From NCBI RefSeq assembly GCF_002237555.1, contig NZ_CP022540.1, positions 1,992,501 through 2,056,500 on the forward strand: 64,000 nucleotides of DNA. Reading direction: 5' to 3'. Positions 8,496 to 17,120 of the stretch are shown piece after piece. The position numbers and the translations under genes are program-made. The notes beneath the pieces are model-generated. The model did not search any database and was not told where the DNA came from. It saw only the letters and a list, made by a program, of their open reading frames with translations. This DNA is from Antarctobacter heliothermus. Lineage in GTDB: Bacteria > Pseudomonadota > Alphaproteobacteria > Rhodobacterales > Rhodobacteraceae. Every line of letters begins with the position of its first letter. Positions within the stretch are counted from its first letter, which is position 1.

Positions 8496-9791
8496 GTGCG
8501 AACGATTTGGGGCGCTTTGACATTGCGACATTTCCTGATTGTGCTTTTGACAGTATTTGCGGTGCCGGTGGCAGCGTTGGATGAGGCCACGGTCCTTGAA
8601 AAGACGCTGGCCTATCTTTCGCGCGATGCCGATTGCACCGAGACCACCACTGAACCGGCCACCACCCAGCCGGGCTGGGAACGGCGCGTTCTGACCATGC
8701 CGCACGATGGTTATCGCCTGCGCTACAGCCGCTTTGGCTGTGCGCCGGGGGCCAAGGGCGCGCTGGTGATCGCGCCGGGCCGCAGCGAGCCATCGTATGA
8801 ATACGCCGAAACCGCGATTGATTTCATCGCGCGTGGTTTTGCGCCTGTCTATGTGATCGACCATCGCGGACAGGGCTTGTCCCCACGCCTGCTGGAGGAC
8901 CCCGACAAAAGCCACGTCGAGGATTTTGACGACTACATTCAGGATTTCACCCAGTTTGTCGCCGCGGTAGAGGCGGATCTGCTGGCACTTGACGCGCGGC
9001 CTGACCTGCCGCTGTTCCTGACCTCGAACTCGATGGGGGGCGCCATCGCCATCGGCTATTTTCAAAAGGTCGACGGAGAGACGCCATTTGCGGCGGCGGC
9101 GCTCGTCAGTGCGATGATCCATGTGAACTACATCAGCTACACCGACAAACCGCCTCGGTGGCTCAACCTGCGGATCTACTCCGAAACCGGGGTCGCGGTG
9201 CAGGGCTGGTGGCGCTGTAACATTGCCTGGCTGTGGAATGGCGCATTGTGCCGCGACTATGCCTCGGCCCGGACCTTTGGCGCATATGAACCCGGCACCC
9301 GCCAGTTTGAGCCGGACGCAGAAGAGGTGATGACCCGCAGCCGCGCCCGCTTTGCCCTGCGCACCCGGATGTGGGACAGCTTTGACTGGAGCGGGATACG
9401 CGCGGCGGAATACGCCGGGGAGAACTGGGACGGGCCGCAGATCGGCGGCACCACCAACAAATGGGCGCGCGATTCTGTCCGCTTTCTGCGCGACATGCGC
9501 GCGCCCGAAAGCCTGACGCGCATGGTCGATACCCCGATCCTGCTGCTAAGCGGCACGCGTGACCTGCGCGCCTACCGGCAATACCCCGGCGTCCGGGATG
9601 CGCCGCCGGATCTGTCCCGGCACACCCGGTTCTGCGACGACCTGAACGCCGCCAGCCTTGCGGCGGACAAGGGCTATGTGTGCCAGTTTTCAGCCATCAA
9701 CGGCGCCTTTCATGAGATCTACAAGGAACGCGACCGCGAACGGAACGCCGCGCTGGACATGGTCGAGGGCTTCTTTCTGCGCCATCGTTGA
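8496..9791 (+). CDS. Exported alpha/beta hydrolase, lysophospholipase-like
   Basis: A 431-residue protein starting at GTG 8496; the N-terminus (RHFLIVLLTVFAVPVAAL) is a signal peptide or membrane anchor. The fold is the serine-aided lysophospholipase/monoacylglycerol lipase type: oxyanion-region motif VIDHRGQGLS (121-129), nucleophile elbow TSNSMGG (Ser179), and a late catalytic acid and His in TPILLLSGTRD and NGAFHEIYKE. It probably hydrolyses lysophospholipids or monoacylglycerols in the periplasm; the substrate is inferred. At 431 residues it is longer than the usual ~310-330 because of an insert after the nucleophile. The GTG start is the best placed before the signal sequence. Confidence 0.75.
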   Translation: MRTIWGALTLRHFLIVLLTVFAVPVAALDEATVLEKTLAYLSRDADCTETTTEPATTQPGWERRVLTMPHDGYRLRYSRFGCAPGAKGALVIAPGRSEPSYEYAETAIDFIARGFAPVYVIDHRGQGLSPRLLEDPDKSHVEDFDDYIQDFTQFVAAVEADLLALDARPDLPLFLTSNSMGGAIAIGYFQKVDGETPFAAAALVSAMIHVNYISYTDKPPRWLNLRIYSETGVAVQGWWRCNIAWLWNGALCRDYASARTFGAYEPGTRQFEPDAEEVMTRSRARFALRTRMWDSFDWSGIRAAEYAGENWDGPQIGGTTNKWARDSVRFLRDMRAPESLTRMVDTPILLLSGTRDLRAYRQYPGVRDAPPDLSRHTRFCDDLNAASLAADKGYVCQFSAINGAFHEIYKERDRERNAALDMVEGFFLRHR

Positions 9792-9897
9792 CGTGAACCC
9801 GGCGCGGGGAAAGCATCGCGCGCATTCCCGTGCCGTGCCATGCCGCTTGGAGATAGGCATGCGCTGTCCGATGGTGGGCAAAGCAGAGGGTATGGAT

Positions 9898-10188
9898 ATG
9901 GAACTGATTATTGCACTGATCTCGGGCGCGGTGGGTGGCAACGTCGCAGGCGGACTGGTCAAGAACATCAACCAAGGCACATTGATCAACTCGCTTTCGG
10001 GCATCGTCGGCGGTGGCCTTGGGGCCACGATTCTCGGCATGCTGGGCGCACCCGATCTGGCAGGGGCATCGGGGGATGCTGGCGGTCTGGATATCGGCGC
10101 GATCATCGGTCAGGTCGCAGCGGGCGGCGCCGGTGGCGGCGTGGTTCTTGCGATCGTCAGCGCTGTACGCGGCATGATTGCCAAGTAA
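9898..10188 (+). CDS. Small Gly/Ala-rich hydrophobic protein of unknown function
   Basis: A 96-residue protein; the ATG at 9898 is favoured because AGAGGG lies about 7 bp upstream, while the ATG at 9892 is too close to it. It is dominated by Gly, Ala and Ile/Leu (LISGAVGGNVAGGLVKNIN, GGGLGATILGMLG, AAGGAGGGVVLAIV), suggesting two or three membrane-inserting hairpins or a glycine-zipper structure. No catalytic motif is seen. Similar short proteins occur in alphaproteobacteria as hypothetical DNA-methyltransferase-like misannotations; no function is assigned here. Confidence 0.65.
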   Translation: MELIIALISGAVGGNVAGGLVKNINQGTLINSLSGIVGGGLGATILGMLGAPDLAGASGDAGGLDIGAIIGQVAAGGAGGGVVLAIVSAVRGMIAK

Positions 10189-10196
10189 AACGCGTG

Positions 10197-10222
10197 CCCG
10201 GGGCGGCAATTTCGCCCCGGGG
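10197..10222 (+). terminator. Strong GC hairpin, no T-tract
   Basis: CCCGGGGCG and CGCCCCGGGG flank a 7-nt loop just after the stop of the small Gly-rich protein. The stem is strong, but the sequence that follows (ACCGG) has no run of T, so it may stabilise the 3' end rather than terminate. Confidence 0.4.
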
Positions 10223-10300
10223 ACCGGATCGCGGCGCGACGCGCTTGCAAGCTGTCCTCCTCTTGCCTAATCACGAGGTAATCACGTCTGAGGGGGACCC

Positions 10301-11161
10301 ATGTTCGTCAACGATCCCAAGACGCTTGTCTCGACCGAGTGGCTGGCGCAGCATCTCAATGACCCCGATCTGCGGGTGCTCGACGCAAGCTGGTACTTGC
10401 CCGATATGGGCCGGGACGCGCGCGCGGAATACACTGCGGGTCACATCCCCGGTGCCCGCTTTTTCGACATTGATGAGATTTCGGACGCCCGGTCGGATCT
10501 GCCGCACATGGCACCGCCAGCCGAAAAGTTCATGTCGCGCCTGCGCGCCATGGGGGTCGGCGACGGCCATCAGGTTGTGGTCTACGACGGCGCCGGAATC
10601 CTGTCCTCTGCACGGGTCTGGTGGCTGTTCAAACTGATGGGCAAGGACGACATCGCCGTGCTGGACGGCGGCTTTGCCAAATGGCAGGCCGAGGGCCGCG
10701 CGGTCGAGGACATGGACCCGATCGTGCGCGACCGTCACATGACCGTCCGCCGTCAGGCCCACCTTGTGCGCGACGTCACACAGGTCTCTGCCGCGGCCAA
10801 GCTCAAGAACACCGAAGTGATCGACGCGCGCTCCCCGGCGCGTTTCGCGGGCGAGGCACCGGAACCGCGCGAGGGCCTGCGCGCCGGCCATATCCCCGGA
10901 TCGAAAAACGTCTACTACCGCGACCTGCTGACCGAGGCAGGCACGCTGCGGGATAATGACGCCCTGCGCGCCGTGTTTGAGGCCGCAGGCGTCGACCTGT
11001 CGAAGCCGGCGATCACCACCTGCGGATCGGGCGTGACGGCGGCGATCCTCAGCCTTGCGATGGAACGCATCGGCAAGACAGACCATTCACTTTATGACGG
11101 CTCGTGGTCGGAGTGGGGCGCATTCGCAACGCTGCCCGTCGCCACGGGACCCGCCGACTGA
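10301..11161 (+). CDS. sseA: 3-mercaptopyruvate sulfurtransferase
   Basis: A 286-residue two-domain rhodanese. The N-terminal inactive domain has VLDASWYLPD and AEYTAGHIPGARFFDIDEISD; the C-terminal domain has VIDARSPARFAGEAPEPREGLRAGHIPGSKNV and the active-site loop CGSGVTA with Cys241. CG[S/T]GxTA loops mark mercaptopyruvate rather than thiosulfate sulfurtransferases. It transfers sulfur from 3-mercaptopyruvate, an aminotransferase product of cysteine, to acceptors. The next gene, 12 bp away, is an aminotransferase, so the two may form a cysteine catabolic pair; this link is an inference. Confidence 0.92.
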   Translation: MFVNDPKTLVSTEWLAQHLNDPDLRVLDASWYLPDMGRDARAEYTAGHIPGARFFDIDEISDARSDLPHMAPPAEKFMSRLRAMGVGDGHQVVVYDGAGILSSARVWWLFKLMGKDDIAVLDGGFAKWQAEGRAVEDMDPIVRDRHMTVRRQAHLVRDVTQVSAAAKLKNTEVIDARSPARFAGEAPEPREGLRAGHIPGSKNVYYRDLLTEAGTLRDNDALRAVFEAAGVDLSKPAITTCGSGVTAAILSLAMERIGKTDHSLYDGSWSEWGAFATLPVATGPAD

Positions 11162-11173
11162 CCGGAGAAAGAC

Positions 11174-12358
11174 ATGTTCGAGACGATCAAGGAACAACCC
11201 GCCGACAAGATCCTGATGCTGATGCAGTCCTTTCGCGAGGATCCGCGCGACAACAAGATCGACCTTGGCGTCGGCGTCTACAAGGATGCCACCGGCAATA
11301 CGCCGATCATGCGCGCGATCAAATCCGCCGAACAGCAACTGTGGCAGGCGGAACAGACCAAGGCCTATACCGGCCTTGCGGGCGATCCGGGGTTTTCGGA
11401 TGCGATGATCGCACTGGTGCTGGGCGATACTGTCCCGCGTGAGAACGTGGCCGCAGCTGCGACGCCGGGCGGCACCGGTGCCGTGCGGCAGGCCTTTGAC
11501 ATGGCGCGCATGGCCAATCCCAACGTGCGGGTGTTCGTCAGTGACCCGACATGGCCCAACCACCTGTCGATCCTCAAGTTTCTGGGGATTGAGACCGTGA
11601 TGTACCGCTATTTCGATTCCGAAACAGGTGGCGTGAACTTCGACGGCATGATGGCCGACCTCGCGCAGGCGGGCAAAGGCGACATCGTGCTGCTGCACGG
11701 CTGCTGCCACAACCCGACCGGCGCGAACTTGAACGTGACCCAGTGGCAGGCGGTGATTGACCTGCTGCTGGATACCGGTGCGACTCCCATGGTCGACATC
11801 GCCTATCAGGGCTTTGGCGACGGGCTGGAAGACGACGCGCAGGGCGTGCGCAGGGTCGCCGCTCAGGTGCCTGAATGCCTGATCGCGGCGTCCTGTTCGA
11901 AAAACTTTGGCATCTACCGTGAGCGCACCGGCCTGCTGATGGCCGTGGCGCAGGACGCGGGTGCCAAAAAGCTGAACCAAGGCACGCTGGCCTATCTCAA
12001 CCGGCAGAACTTTTCCTTTCCGCCCGACCATGGCGCGCGTCTGGTGACGATGGTCTTGACCGACGACGCCCTGCGCGCCGACTGGCAGGCCGAACTGGAA
12101 GAGATGCGCACCGGCATGTTGGCCCTGCGCGAACAACTGGCGGGTGAGTTGCAACGCCTGTCCGGGTCAGACCGGTTCGGGTTTCTTGCCCAGCACCGCG
12201 GCATGTTCTCACGCCTTGGGGCCAGCCCCGAGCAGGTCGAAAAACTGCGCGCGGACTCGGGCGTCTACATGGTCGGCGATTCGCGCATGAACATCGCCGG
12301 TCTGAACGCGCAGTCGGTGCCATTGCTGGCGCAGGCGATTATCAAGGCGGGCATCTGA
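11174..12358 (+). CDS. Class I aminotransferase (aspartate/aromatic type)
   Basis: A 394-residue PLP enzyme of the aspartate/tyrosine aminotransferase Ib-like group. It begins MFETIKEQPADKIL and IDLGVGVYKD, has ATPGGTGAVRQAF for cofactor phosphate contacts, HGCCHNPTGANL for substrate, VDIAYQGFG (Asp208, pyridine N contact), and the Schiff-base lysine in SCSKNFGIYRERTG (Lys243). It moves the amino group between aspartate or aromatic amino acids and 2-oxoglutarate. Substrate preference cannot be read from sequence. It is probably co-transcribed with the sulfurtransferase gene; a hairpin terminator follows the stop. Confidence 0.88.
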   Translation: MFETIKEQPADKILMLMQSFREDPRDNKIDLGVGVYKDATGNTPIMRAIKSAEQQLWQAEQTKAYTGLAGDPGFSDAMIALVLGDTVPRENVAAAATPGGTGAVRQAFDMARMANPNVRVFVSDPTWPNHLSILKFLGIETVMYRYFDSETGGVNFDGMMADLAQAGKGDIVLLHGCCHNPTGANLNVTQWQAVIDLLLDTGATPMVDIAYQGFGDGLEDDAQGVRRVAAQVPECLIAASCSKNFGIYRERTGLLMAVAQDAGAKKLNQGTLAYLNRQNFSFPPDHGARLVTMVLTDDALRADWQAELEEMRTGMLALREQLAGELQRLSGSDRFGFLAQHRGMFSRLGASPEQVEKLRADSGVYMVGDSRMNIAGLNAQSVPLLAQAIIKAGI

Positions 12359-12367
12359 TCCAAAGGG

Positions 12368-12393
12368 GCGGGCCCTGCGGGGCCCGCGCTTTA
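12368..12393 (+). terminator. Rho-independent-like terminator after the aminotransferase
   Basis: An 8-bp stem (GCGGGCCC, loop TGCG, GGGCCCGC) followed by GCTTTATAT lies 10 bp past the stop codon. Confidence 0.65.
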
Positions 12394-12442
12394 TATCTCG
12401 TTGGCGGCCTTTGGCCGCCGGCCTCGGGGGCTGCCTCCGGCG

Positions 12443-12465
12443 GGGATATTTTTAGACAGAAGAAG
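12443..12465 (+). repeat. Intergenic repeat, copy 1 (GATATTTTT / GACAGAAGAAG)
   Basis: A 23-nt stretch containing GATATTTTT then GACAGAAGAAG. It is matched at 58701-58723 with a single mismatch, in the same orientation, also after GC-rich hairpins downstream of a gene. It is probably a family-wide intergenic repeat; its role is unknown. Confidence 0.6.
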
Positions 12466-12500
12466 CTGAGGTCGTTTGGCATTTTGTAGACTCGAAGTGA

Positions 12501-12515
12501 GAACAAAACGGGAAT
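12501..12515 (+). promoter_or_regulatory. Candidate LexA (SOS) box before dnaE2
   Basis: GAAC, 7 nt, GAAT. The alphaproteobacterial LexA site is a direct repeat GAAC-N7-GAAC (GTTC-N7-GTTC), so this has one mismatch, in the last base. It ends 12 bp before the dnaE2 ATG, a sensible place for repression of an SOS polymerase. Single short motifs arise by chance, so the support is mainly positional. Confidence 0.45.
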
Positions 12516-12527
12516 ATACATCCTGTC

Positions 12528-15500
12528 ATGTTCGCCGAGCTTTGCATCACCTCGAATTTTACCTTTCTCACCGGGGCCTCGCACCCGGAGGAGTATATGG
12601 AGCGTGCGGCCCTGATGGGGTTGTCTGCCATTGCTGTGGCGGATGTGAATTCTGTCGCGGGGATTGTGCGCGCCTATAGTGCCGCGCGCGAGATTGCGCG
12701 GCAGGTGGCAGAGTTGGAGCGGTTGGAGGCAGAGGGGGGACTGATTGGTCCGCCTGCGCCGCCGGGATTGCCTGCGCCGCCGCGTGCGCCGGTGCGCAAT
12801 TTACCGCGTTTGATCCCGGCGGCGCGGCTGGTGTTTGAGGAGGGGGTCGAGATGACGGCGCTGGCGGCCTCGCGCGCGGGCTGGGCGCTGTTGTGCCGGA
12901 TGTTGTCGGCGGGGCGGTTGCGGTCGAAGAAGGGCGATTGCCGGTTACGTTTGTCGGATCTGCCGGAGGTCGCGGAGGGGTTGGCGTTTATTCTGCATGT
13001 GCCGCTTGCCCCGGAGGGGGGCTGGCGCGACCGGGTGGCGGCCTTGGTGCAGGTGCATCGCGGGCGGATGCATCTGGCGCTGGCGCCGCGGTATGATGGG
13101 GAGGATCGGGGGCGGTTCGATCTGCTGACGCGGTTGGCCGAGGGCTTCGGTCTGCCGACCGTGGCGACGGCGGTCCCCCTGATGCATCACGGGCGGCGGC
13201 GGCGGATGGCTGATGTGTTGAGTGCGATCCGTATTGGCACGCGGGTAGAGCGGCTGGGCCGTGCGGCACTGGCCAATGGCGAACAGAGGCTGCGGTCAGA
13301 GGCAGAGATGCGCCGTCTGTTGGGGCCGCATGAGGGGGCGGTTGACCGCGCCGCTGCATTGGCCGGGCGCTGCGGCTTTGACATCGGCTCGTTGCGTTAT
13401 GAATACCCCTCCGAGATCAGTGGCGGGGAGACGGCGGGGGGGCGTCTGGCGCGTCTGGCCTATGAGGGGCTGAAATGGCGCTATCCGCAGGGGGCGCCGG
13501 AGAAGGTGCAGGCGCTGTTGAAGCATGAGCTGACCCTGATCGGCAAGCTGCACTATGAGCCCTATTTCCTCACCGTCCGCGATATCGTCGCCTTTGCCCG
13601 GTCGCGCGGGATCCTGTGTCAGGGTCGCGGGAGTGCCGCCAATTCCGTGGTCTGTTATTGTCTGGGCGTGACCTCTGTCAGCCCCGAGATCGGCACCATG
13701 GTTTTTGAGCGCTTTGTCAGTGAGGCGCGGGATGAACCGCCCGACATCGATGTCGATTTCGAACATGAGCGGCGTGAGGAGGTCATCCAGCACATCTATG
13801 AGACCTATGGCCGTCACCGCGCCGGCCTGTGCGCTACCGTCATCCACTACCGCGGCAAGCGCGCCATTCGGGAGGTCGGCACCGTCATGGGTCTGTCTCA
13901 GGACACTCTCGGCGCGCTGTCCTCGCAGCTTTGGGGCTTCTTCTCGACCAAGGGGCTGGAACACGAACGCATGCGCGAAATTGGCCTCGACCCGGACGAC
14001 CGCCGCCTGCAGCTCACGATGGAGCTGATCTATGAGATCATCGGTTTCCCCCGCCACCTCAGCCAACACGTCGGCGGCTTTATCATCACCGAGGGGCGGT
14101 TGGATGAACTGGTCCCCATCGAAAACGCCGCGATGGAGGGGCGCACCGTCATCTGCTGGGACAAGGATGACATCGACGCGCTGGGCATCCTCAAGGTCGA
14201 TGTCCTCAGCCTTGGCATGCTCACCTGCATCCGCAAGGCCTTTGACCTGATCGCCACCCATCACGGGCCAAAGCACACGCTCGCGAGCCTGCCGCCCGAG
14301 GACCCGGAAGTTTACGACATGCTGTGCCGCGCCGACAGCGTCGGTGTCTTTCAGGTCGAATCCCGTGCGCAGATGAACTTTCTGCCCCGCATGCGGCCGC
14401 GCAACTTCTACGATTTGGTGATCGAGGTCGCCATCATCCGCCCCGGTCCGATTCAGGGCGACATGGTCCACCCCTACATCCGCCGCCGCAATGGCGAGGA
14501 GCGTATCGACTTTCCCTCTGACGAACTGGGTGAGGTGTTGGGCAAGACCCTCGGCGTGCCGCTCTTCCAAGAACAGGCCATGCAGATCGCCATCGTCGGC
14601 GCGGGCTTTACCCCCGAACAGGCCGATCGCCTGCGCCGCTCCCTTGCGACCTTCAAGAAGCACGGCAATGTCAGCGAATTCCGCAGCCTCTTCCTGCGCG
14701 GCATGGCGCACAAGGGCTATGACAGCGCCTTTGCCGAACGCTGTTTCAGTCAGATAGAGGGCTTTGGTTCGTATGGCTTCCCCGAAAGCCACGCCGCCAG
14801 CTTTGCCCTGCTGGTCTATGCCTCGGCCTGGCTGAAATGCCATCATCCGGGGATCTTTGCCTGCGCGCTGCTGAACTCCCAGCCGATGGGGTTTTACGCG
14901 CCCGCGCAGATCGTCCGCGACGCCCGCGAACATGGGGTGCGGGTGCGGCGCGTCTGCGCAAACCACAGCTATTGGAACAACGTGATGGAGCCGGACGGCA
15001 GTGGTGGGCTGGCCCTGCGCCTTGGGTTTCGCCAGATCAAGGGCCTGTCAGAGGACGACGCCGCGTGGATGGCCTCGGCGCGCGGCAATGGCTACCAATC
15101 GGTGCGCGACGTCTGGCGGCGCGCTGGGCTGCGACCGTCCGTGTTGGCGCGGCTGGCAGAGGCGGATGTCTTCGCCGACCTAAACCTGACCCGCCGCGGC
15201 GCCCTGTGGGAGGCAAAAGCCCTGATGAAAGGCGGAGAACTGCCGCTGTTTTCCCGCGACATGGACGGTGAGGCGATCTCCGAGGTTGCCGCCCACCTGC
15301 CCCAGATGACCGAGGGCGAACAGGTGGTTGAGGATTACGTCGCCATGCGCCTGACCCTGCGCGCGCACCCGGTGGCCCTGTTGCGCCACATCCTGACGCC
15401 CGAAATGGGCAAGCCACAGGTGGCCGAGGCCCGGCCCACCCCCGCCGAACTCCGATCCGACCTCGCCCGCAGCAGGCCAAGGCACCCACGGGATTTACCC

Positions 15501-15533
15501 AGCCCGCTGGGGCGGGGAAATTTACTCTGTTGA
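12528..15533 (+). CDS. dnaE2: Error-prone DNA polymerase DnaE2, C-terminally truncated
   Basis: A 1001-residue polymerase III alpha-like protein. The PHP domain begins FAELCITSNFTFLTGASHPEEY; the catalytic palm has PDIDVDFEHERREEV near residue 405 and GILKVDVLSLGML near 550, with fingers and thumb following. The family usually ends with a ~100-residue OB-fold part after LRAHPVALLRHILTP; here the sequence instead drifts into TPAELRSDLARSRPRHPRD and stops just ahead of an IS1182-like element, so the C-terminus is lost. DnaE2 works with ImuA and ImuB in SOS translesion synthesis; neither partner is adjacent. The polymerase core is intact, but loss of the tail may abolish function. A candidate LexA box lies upstream. 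Confidence 0.85.
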   Translation: MFAELCITSNFTFLTGASHPEEYMERAALMGLSAIAVADVNSVAGIVRAYSAAREIARQVAELERLEAEGGLIGPPAPPGLPAPPRAPVRNLPRLIPAARLVFEEGVEMTALAASRAGWALLCRMLSAGRLRSKKGDCRLRLSDLPEVAEGLAFILHVPLAPEGGWRDRVAALVQVHRGRMHLALAPRYDGEDRGRFDLLTRLAEGFGLPTVATAVPLMHHGRRRRMADVLSAIRIGTRVERLGRAALANGEQRLRSEAEMRRLLGPHEGAVDRAAALAGRCGFDIGSLRYEYPSEISGGETAGGRLARLAYEGLKWRYPQGAPEKVQALLKHELTLIGKLHYEPYFLTVRDIVAFARSRGILCQGRGSAANSVVCYCLGVTSVSPEIGTMVFERFVSEARDEPPDIDVDFEHERREEVIQHIYETYGRHRAGLCATVIHYRGKRAIREVGTVMGLSQDTLGALSSQLWGFFSTKGLEHERMREIGLDPDDRRLQLTMELIYEIIGFPRHLSQHVGGFIITEGRLDELVPIENAAMEGRTVICWDKDDIDALGILKVDVLSLGMLTCIRKAFDLIATHHGPKHTLASLPPEDPEVYDMLCRADSVGVFQVESRAQMNFLPRMRPRNFYDLVIEVAIIRPGPIQGDMVHPYIRRRNGEERIDFPSDELGEVLGKTLGVPLFQEQAMQIAIVGAGFTPEQADRLRRSLATFKKHGNVSEFRSLFLRGMAHKGYDSAFAERCFSQIEGFGSYGFPESHAASFALLVYASAWLKCHHPGIFACALLNSQPMGFYAPAQIVRDAREHGVRVRRVCANHSYWNNVMEPDGSGGLALRLGFRQIKGLSEDDAAWMASARGNGYQSVRDVWRRAGLRPSVLARLAEADVFADLNLTRRGALWEAKALMKGGELPLFSRDMDGEAISEVAAHLPQMTEGEQVVEDYVAMRLTLRAHPVALLRHILTPEMGKPQVAEARPTPAELRSDLARSRPRHPRDLPSPLGRGNLLC

Positions 15534-15586
15534 GGCGACTTCCGCGCTGCGAGCGCATGCAGCACAAAATCAATAGGTCCGGTGTG

Positions 15587-17119
15587 GGCGGATTTTATTG
15601 AAAAGCTCTTTCTTGATCGAAGTCTGAACTGCTGATTCAATTCCTGTAATCGAGGGGGGGACCGGCGATGATGGGGCCGAGGCAGGAAGCGCAACCGGCG
15701 CTGTTCTACGAGTTCTCGCTTGAGGACCATGTCCCACAGGATCATCTGCTGCGCTCCATCGACCGGTTCGTCGATCTTGGCGGCATCCGCAGGCATTTTG
15801 CGGAGTTCTACAGCCACACGGGCCGCCCCACCGTCGATCCCGACCTGCTAATCCGCATGCTCCTGGTCGGCTATTGCTTCGGCATCCGGTCGGAACGGCG
15901 GCTATGCGAAGAGGTGCATCTGAACCTGGCGTATCGTTGGTTTTGCCGTCTCGATCTGGGCGACCGTGTCCCGGACCATTCCACCTTCTCGAAGAACCGG
16001 CATGGCCGCTTCCGCGACAGCGAATTGCTGCGCCACCTGTTCGAGATGACCGTCGCACGCTGCATTGAAGAGGGATTGGTCAGCGGTCAGCGCATGGCGA
16101 TTGATGCGAGCTTGATCGAGGCGGATGCCAACAAGCAGAACTCGACGTCGAAGGAGGACTGGGACGTCTCGCAGATTGATCCAGCCGATGCGCCCCGCGC
16201 CGTGCGCGAGTATCTTGACACACTGGACGAGGCCGCCTTCGGCGCCGGCAAGCCAGTGCCTCTCGTGACATTGCTTTGCAATGCACTGCCGGTAACAGAC
16301 GGCAGCGCGCAAGGGACCGGCATTCTTCAGCTATTCCGACAACTACCTGATCGACACGGATCACGGCGTGATCGTCGATGTCGAGGCGACAAGATCAATC
16401 CGGCAAGCAGAACTCGGCTCGACCAAGACCATGCTGGATCGAGTGAGGACCAGGTTCGACCTGCATCCCGAACGCCTGATCGCCGACACCGCGTATGGCA
16501 CCGGCTCGATGCTGGGCTGGCGGGTCGACCGCAAGATCGCCCCGCACATCCCGGTCCTCGACAAGTCTGGCCGCAGCGATGGCACCTGGAGCCGGGCGGA
16601 CTTCGAGTGGGACGCCGAGAAAGACCAATACGTCTGCCCTGAGGGCCAGACACTAAAGCAGATTCGTAGGAACTATTCCGACCCGAACCGGGGCCCAACC
16701 AATGGAGGTCGGGCCAAATACCGTGCCCTGAAACTGACCTGCCAGGCCTGCCCGTCGAAACAGAAATGCTGCCCGAACGCCGATGCCAGATCCATCACCC
16801 GCGAGGAACACTAAGACGCCCGCCAAGTTGCGCGCGACATCGCCAAAACCAAGCAATACGACATCTCGATGAAGCTCCGAAAGAAGGTCGAGATGCTCGT
16901 CACACACCTCAAGCGCGTCCTCGGCCTCGGACGGCTCAGATTGCGCGGCCCATGCGGCGCAAATGACGAATTCCTGCTCGCCGCCACCGCCCAGAACCTC
17001 CGCAAATTGGCGAAGATCTTTCCTGCACCGCAGCAAACGCGCCAAGCCTGACGGAAAGGCACTCGCGCCGCTGTCGGATGCCAGGTTTCTGCGAAATCGA
17101 ACGAGTGCTTTTTCGCATA
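15587..17119 (+). mobile_element. IS1182-like insertion sequence, degenerate (copy 1)
   Basis: The left end is suggested by GGCGGATTTTATTGAAAA at 15587-15604, which matches 17123-17140 in 17 of 18 bases (the end of copy 2). A degraded, partly inverted match (GCTTTTTCGCATAACC) lies near 17108-17123 and may be the right end. The element carries a frameshifted transposase gene and sits directly after the truncated end of dnaE2. Exact boundaries are uncertain and no target duplication was identified. Confidence 0.6.
15668..17051 (+). pseudogene. IS1182-family transposase, frameshifted and stop-interrupted
   Basis: The N-terminal part (15668 to about 16315) reads MMGPRQEAQPALFYEFSLEDH, the typical start of IS1182 transposases, followed by YCFGIRSERRLCEEV and DHSTFSKNRHGRFRD. 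Homology then continues in a different frame (from about 16320: AFFSYSDNYLIDTDHG, VDVEATRSIRQAE, GRAKYRALKLTCQACPSK) up to a TAA at 16812. The same frame resumes after it (IAKTKQYDISMKLRKKVEML to 17051). One frameshift and one in-frame stop mean this copy cannot make a full transposase. Confidence 0.85.
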
Positions 17120-17120
17120 A

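Noticed and set aside
13296..14966. 556-codon minus-strand open frame inside dnaE2
   Set aside because: It mirrors the third-position GC bias of dnaE2 and has no domain; dnaE2 motifs on the plus strand are unambiguous.
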